Shown: piece by piece, positions 60,433-64,000 of the stretch
How positions within the stretch are numbered: the stretch's first letter is position 1
Layout: the number at the start of each line of letters is the position of its first letter
Source: Vibrio penaeicida
GTDB lineage: Bacteria; Pseudomonadota; Gammaproteobacteria; Enterobacterales; Vibrionaceae
Reading direction: 5' to 3'
DNA: 64,000 nucleotides
NCBI RefSeq assembly: GCF_002933855.1
Contig: NZ_BFAQ01000006.1
Location: 1-64,000 of the forward strand
Program-made: the position numbers and the translations under genes
The notes under the pieces: model-generated
The model's database searches: none
What the model saw: only the letters and a program-made list of their open reading frames with translations
Told to the model about the DNA's origin: nothing

Positions 60433-60717
60433 TCAATTGTTTTCGTCTTCTTCTCGTTTTTTCAGCTCGTTTTGGTACCAAGTTTCATTGATAAACCAAC
60501 TCAGAGCACCGAAAACAAAGCCGCCACCTAAGCCAATGCCAGCCGCTTGCGACAAACTCACTAAGGCCGAAACATCGTGCTTCGATAATGCTGGTATCGA
60601 GTACGCTGCCAGTAAGGCAATGAAACCTGAGAAAATGGTCCAATTGAAAATGTATCGGATTTTTCCGGCTTCTCGTTTTTGTTTCCAACGCTTAAATTTG
60701 TGCTCCAACGCATTCAT
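60433..60717 (-). CDS. Small membrane protein, unknown
   Basis: A 94-aa protein with a basic N-terminus (MNALEHKFKRWKQKREAGK), two transmembrane segments (about 27-45, FSGFIALLAAYSIPAL, and 57-75, AAGIGLGGGFVFGALSWFI, glycine-rich) and a charged C-terminus (ELKKREEDENN). I do not recognise the family. It lies 14 bp downstream of the 336-aa membrane protein gene and is probably co-transcribed with it and perhaps with the GNAT gene that follows. Confidence 0.65.
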   Translation of the reverse strand: MNALEHKFKRWKQKREAGKIRYIFNWTIFSGFIALLAAYSIPALSKHDVSALVSLSQAAGIGLGGGFVFGALSWFINETWYQNELKKREEDENN

Positions 60718-60731
60718 CGCAATCTCTCGTT

Positions 60732-61742
60732 TTATTGATTATTATGAAAACATGATACCGCAAAATTAACTTCTTTGATAAAGCTGCTAGGTTCATTCAT
60801 CCCTAAATAAACACGCTCGCCCGACTTCAGTTTAAATTCTACGTTAGGAACACCCATTACGTTATAAACCTTCACTTCTTTAGAGCGCTTTACAGCTTGG
60901 TTCCATACATTAACCTCACAGATGTCAGCGTATTGAATCGCTCTCGGATGCCATACTCCGTAGCGAATAAAAATCTGATTTTTGCCTAAAGAAATAGGGC
61001 GTATAGATAGTGCTTTGTATTCCGCAATGAAAAAGTGCATACCAAGCAATGTCAGTAAGGTCAAAGTATTAGCGGCAAAAGGAGATATCCAGAAGTGCAC
61101 AAGAACGTGGGTAATCGGGACTTCAAATAAAATGATGAAAATAAACCCAAGAAGGTTACTTTTTGTACCATCTTTCAGGTGCCCATGAAAATGTGAATTA
61201 CCTTGGAAATCCTCCGTTTTCATTTTGCTAGAGAATAATGCGTATGACCACACGCGAATTTCGAAACATACCCATTTACTGAATATGCCGTGCCCAAATA
61301 CCCCCTCGACGGAGGTTGATATTGCTTCATCGGGGTCGGAATTCTTCATAAGTAACGATTTGATGGTAAGAATAACCATCAACATTGCGAAAACCTCTAC
61401 CGCAAGCAGTAACGGAGCAATCAAGTAACGAGCAAATTCAAGGTGCGACCATAAAACTTTTGAGTCTTCGGGAATAATAAAGCTACCCAAAACAACGATT
61501 ACGCCAACATACACAGCTGCTTTGATTCCCGCTTCTTTTTTATCTTTGATGCACATAAAACAGAGAATCGGCAACACGATAATGCCATCGAGCAACAAAA
61601 ACCACTCCGGTTTGTTGCCAGCAATATTGAACAACTTATCTATCGATGAGTGGATCGCCGTAGATTGGTAAAACATCGCCCAAAATAGCGAAATAGTAAG
61701 AAAGTAGACAAAAGGAATATGATGGCGCTGAAAGGTAGACAT
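60732..61742 (-). CDS. Membrane protein with C-terminal PH-like domain
   Basis: A 336-aa inner-membrane protein with roughly six to seven hydrophobic segments in residues 1-245 (for example FLTISLFWAMFYQ, LLLDGIIVLPILCFMCI, AAVYVGVIVVLGSFII, LLLAVEVFAMLMVILTI). The last 80 residues (ISLGKNQIFIRYGVWHPRAIQYADICEVNV...VEFKLKSGERVYLGM) look like a bacterial PH-type beta-sandwich domain. I do not recognise a named family. It is followed by a small membrane protein gene after 14 bp, suggesting a two-component membrane unit of unknown function. Confidence 0.65.
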   Translation of the reverse strand: MSTFQRHHIPFVYFLTISLFWAMFYQSTAIHSSIDKLFNIAGNKPEWFLLLDGIIVLPILCFMCIKDKKEAGIKAAVYVGVIVVLGSFIIPEDSKVLWSHLEFARYLIAPLLLAVEVFAMLMVILTIKSLLMKNSDPDEAISTSVEGVFGHGIFSKWVCFEIRVWSYALFSSKMKTEDFQGNSHFHGHLKDGTKSNLLGFIFIILFEVPITHVLVHFWISPFAANTLTLLTLLGMHFFIAEYKALSIRPISLGKNQIFIRYGVWHPRAIQYADICEVNVWNQAVKRSKEVKVYNVMGVPNVEFKLKSGERVYLGMNEPSSFIKEVNFAVSCFHNNQ

Positions 61743-61877
61743 ATCGATTTACTCCCAAAGCAGCAAGGAAAGGGCAAGCAACTTGCTCGTATTCAACCAT
61801 CGTGAGCGATAATAGGATATTAAAGATCGATACTCGGTCACCTAAAGCTTTTGGGGTTAGCAGACATCACTTAGTTT

Positions 61878-62570
61878 TCAGGCTAGGCAACGCTTGATAT
61901 ACGTTGCCAGATCTTTGGGATTTTCTAAAGGCAGCATATGCCCACTTCCTGAGATTCTGGTGACTGAAATACTCGACTCCAGAAACGTCGCTTCGTTATA
62001 CCAGCTTAAGTCGACCAGTTTGTCTTTCTCGCTGCAAAAAATGAACGTATTGCAGGGCGCACAAGCAAGTTCTTGATACAAATCTTTCCGATGAGTCGTA
62101 TGGTGGTATTGACTTAAAAAGGTGTCGATACCTGACTCGCGATCCATTTCCTGTATTTGCTCGATAAGCGAATCAGTCCGCTTACTTTCATCCAATAGAG
62201 CGGCGACTTTCGTGCGGCTAATACCTGAATACCCTTTTGCTTTAACGTACTGAAGTACATGGTTTCTTTGTTTTACCTCAGCGGATGGCAATTCGGTTAA
62301 ACCGTTCGATATTACAATAAGGTTGGAAACGCGGTCTGGGTATTGATAGGTGAAATGCCCGGCACTGTAGCCACCCAATGAAAAACCGATGAGGTTAAGT
62401 TCGTCGCCTTTTAAGGTTTCACGATAATACTCGGCAATTTCATCGAAGCTTTTGCCATTGGGAATTGGCAAATGAACTAGGTCAAAGTCATCGACTAGGT
62501 AGCTCGATAACTCAGACCATAGTTTTTCATTGCACATCGTGCCGGGGATTAGATAGAGAGTTTTACGCAT
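61878..62570 (-). CDS. Alpha/beta hydrolase
   Basis: A 230-aa cytosolic alpha/beta-hydrolase. The oxyanion segment LYLIPGTMCNEKLW is at residues 5-18 and the nucleophile elbow LNLIGFSLGGYSAGH near residue 57 (Ser in GFSLGG). The acid is probably the Asp of FCSEKDKLVDL near residue 178 and the His the one in ISGSGHMLPLENP near residue 212. The triad therefore looks complete. Proteins of this size and pattern are esterases or lipase-like enzymes of unknown substrate. It is monocistronic. Confidence 0.85.
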   Translation of the reverse strand: MRKTLYLIPGTMCNEKLWSELSSYLVDDFDLVHLPIPNGKSFDEIAEYYRETLKGDELNLIGFSLGGYSAGHFTYQYPDRVSNLIVISNGLTELPSAEVKQRNHVLQYVKAKGYSGISRTKVAALLDESKRTDSLIEQIQEMDRESGIDTFLSQYHHTTHRKDLYQELACAPCNTFIFCSEKDKLVDLSWYNEATFLESSISVTRISGSGHMLPLENPKDLATYIKRCLA

Positions 62571-62629
62571 GAACTTAACGTATCAGGTCGCTGAGATAAT
62601 GTCTCTTAACTTTTTAATATCTCTGAATT

Positions 62630-63073
62630 TTATACACTCAAAAAGTAACTGTAGTAGGCATTGTCTCGTTCATACCCTAAAGATTCATACAGCTTCTGCG
62701 CTGTGAGGTTATCATGTGCGGTTTCAAGGGCGAGACCTTTAGCATTGGTGTTGATTGCTAGCTCTTTCGCAGCATTCATGAGCGCTTTTCCTGCGCCTTG
62801 ACCTCTCGCATCCCCTGTAACAAACAGATCATTTAAAATCCAAGAGCGCTGCGCAGAAACCGATGAAAAAGTCGGGTAAAGCTGGGTAAAACCGATACCT
62901 TCACCTTGCTCATTCAACGCAAGAAAGACCACGGATTCACTGTTTTCGAGCCTCTCTTGGATAAACGTTGTCGCAATACCGATATCACTTTCGTGACCAT
63001 AGAAGACTCGATATTGGTTAAATAGGTCCGCTACCATAGCGACATTTTCTGCACTTGCTTTAATTATATCCAT
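62630..63073 (-). CDS. GNAT acetyltransferase
   Basis: A 147-aa single-domain N-acetyltransferase. The acetyl-CoA-binding motif is LFVTGDARGQGAGKALMNAA near residue 87 (RGQGAG fits Q/RxxGxG/A), followed by GLALETAHDNLTAQKLYESLGYERD near residue 113, the usual C-terminal GNAT pattern. It is complete. The substrate is unknown. The gene is monocistronic on the minus strand, between two other minus-strand genes of unrelated function. Confidence 0.88.
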   Translation of the reverse strand: MDIIKASAENVAMVADLFNQYRVFYGHESDIGIATTFIQERLENSESVVFLALNEQGEGIGFTQLYPTFSSVSAQRSWILNDLFVTGDARGQGAGKALMNAAKELAINTNAKGLALETAHDNLTAQKLYESLGYERDNAYYSYFLSV

Positions 63074-63159
63074 ATAAAAATCCGTTCTTTAATTAAGCCA
63101 ATTATTCCGACATTGTCGTGTTCAGAGTGTATGCAAACAACTCGTTGATTACAAAAACT

Positions 63160-63648
63160 TTATTGGTCTAACACTACAATCGTATTCGCTAATTTATCCC
63201 CTATTCTTTGCCTGCCCTTACCCAATATAAAGAGAGCATCGATAGTGCCAATAATTGGCGATAAAATATTGCGTAGAAATGCGCGCCACAAAGTACAGCT
63301 TTTACCCGTAGATTTGTTGATCGTCGACATACCCAATACCAGTTTCCCGATGCTTTTGCCCCGTGGCAGGGCGTCTGAGAACACAAAATAGGTAGCGGCA
63401 GCGGCAATAGAAGTCAGTACTTCAACGTCACTTCCGACCTGTAGGTAATCCATTAAGGCCATTCCTGTGAGAAAAATCGCCCAAGAAATCGCACCATCAA
63501 TTATTTGCCCAACGTATCGCCTACCGGGACTCGCTAGAATGCGCGTTTCTTCCATATCCTTTCCCCGCTTTCCCTGTCGAATTTGTTCTGGATTGGCATC
63601 CGTCATTTCTACAGCCTCTATATCACCGACGGTTGGTTCGATTTTCAT
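63160..63648 (-). CDS. RDD-family membrane protein
   Basis: A 162-aa inner-membrane protein with an RDD domain. A soluble acidic N-terminus (about 35 residues) is followed by ASPGRRYVGQIIDGAISW (the conserved R..D pattern), at least two transmembrane helices, and GKSIGKLVLGMSTINKSTGKSCTLWRAFLRN, the second RDD motif. Some RDD proteins are sodium/proton antiporters, but most are of unknown function. The gene is divergent from a LysE exporter gene at the window edge. Confidence 0.85.
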   Translation of the reverse strand: MKIEPTVGDIEAVEMTDANPEQIRQGKRGKDMEETRILASPGRRYVGQIIDGAISWAIFLTGMALMDYLQVGSDVEVLTSIAAAATYFVFSDALPRGKSIGKLVLGMSTINKSTGKSCTLWRAFLRNILSPIIGTIDALFILGKGRQRIGDKLANTIVVLDQ

Positions 63649-63827
63649 TTAACCGTGTCCATATACTCTATTAAAAACAAAACATGAACGAAAAAATCTA
63701 GACGTTTCCCTTTCAAAATGAAACTTCTACGCGAAGGTTCTATTAGATGTGCCCCGCAATTTCGTTCAATACTTCATTCATTATTCTCGATACGTTTGTC
63801 TTTCCACGCTAATCGAGGAAATACAGA

Positions 63828-64000
63828 ATGGAGTCTTTAATCTTGTCTATGGTTGTCTTTGCGTTTGCTGGCGCGGCGACACCGGGTCCGGTGAATATTA
63901 TTGCCGCGGCATCTGGCGCTCAATACGGCCTGCGCAAAGCTTCAGTTTATGTTGTTGGCGCATCTGTTTCTTACGCGATTGTTGTATTACTCAGTGGGCT
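63828..64000 (+). CDS. LysE/RhtB-family exporter, 3-prime end beyond window
   Basis: The first 57 codons of a LysE-superfamily exporter. ATG at 63828 follows CGAGGAAA, and the translated start MESLILSMVVFAFAGAATPG, with the TPGPVN motif just after it, is typical of the family; a second hydrophobic segment begins near residue 45. The rest lies outside the window. This is the third LysE-family gene seen here (others at 5476 and 29369). Confidence 0.85.
   Translation, partial: MESLILSMVVFAFAGAATPGPVNIIAAASGAQYGLRKASVYVVGASVSYAIVVLLSG

Overview
The window looks like a Vibrionaceae (Vibrio) chromosome segment. Signs of this are a chitin-degrading GH18 chitinase, an OmpU/OmpT-type porin, a VCA0042/PlzD-like PilZ protein, a gnd-pgl-zwf block, a second SecDF pair, PTS and TRAP transporters, many LysE/DMT exporters, and a TATACCCAAGT-ended miniature repeat of the kind I remember from Vibrio genomes. 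From memory, zwf-pgl-gnd and VCA0042 lie on the second chromosome of V. cholerae, so this may be chromosome II. I saw no rRNA, tRNA, CRISPR array or transposase gene.

Layout. 0-6.9 kb: chitinase, YdjM-like membrane protein, ECF41-type sigma factor with an azoreductase-like partner, a hidden 43-aa gene, a 266-bp MITE, and a LysE exporter with its AraC regulator. 7-10.8 kb: oxidative pentose-phosphate genes. 11-20 kb: kinase-like protein, PilZ, cold-shock protein, scsBDC redox genes, DMT transporter, EAL protein. 20.2-21.2 kb: porin. 21.6-28.2 kb: a complete microviridin/marinostatin-type graspetide (omega-ester peptide) cluster. It holds three precursor genes (one frameshifted), two ATP-grasp ligases, an HlyD adaptor and a C39-peptidase ABC exporter. 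28-33.5 kb: exporters and secDF. 33.6-43.4 kb: a PTS EIICB gene, then a LysR-headed 5-oxoproline/D-glutamate island (D-Glu cyclase-like protein, TRAP dctPQM, pxpABC) and a carbon-nitrogen hydrolase. 43.6-50.1 kb: a tightly coupled three-gene unit of unknown 1111-aa protein, 468-aa helical protein and 310-aa nuclease-toxin-like protein, preceded by a relic gene with an in-frame TAG. 50-64 kb: chemoreceptor, GltS, CPT-like kinase, hydrolases, CAT-like acetyltransferase, a HAD phosphatase gene broken by a second MITE, a Cys-tailed MarR regulator beside a thioredoxin-like protein, GNATs, RDD protein, and a LysE gene cut by the window end.

Most notable system. The graspetide cluster combines features of two known types. 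Its precursors carry the microviridin leader motif PFFxxFIE and a GG cleavage site. Their cores (T-x-K-x-P-S-D-x-D-E) resemble marinostatin (TMRYPSDSDE) but have Lys where marinostatin has Arg. Two ligases are present, which would allow two esters plus one lactam per core. One precursor holds three tandem cores, one holds two, and one is broken at a poly-T run. The likely products are families of small protease inhibitors exported by the dedicated ABC system.

Other points: the MITE insertion can be undone on paper to rebuild the HAD reading frame with a TA target duplication; the ends of this repeat supply the stop codons (Ile-Pro-Lys-stop) of two unrelated genes; ScsC has lost the first cysteine of its CXXC motif; a heptanucleotide tandem repeat lies between the PTS gene and the LysR gene; and LysR-like sites share CACTTACAAA upstream of both the regulator and its probable target operon.
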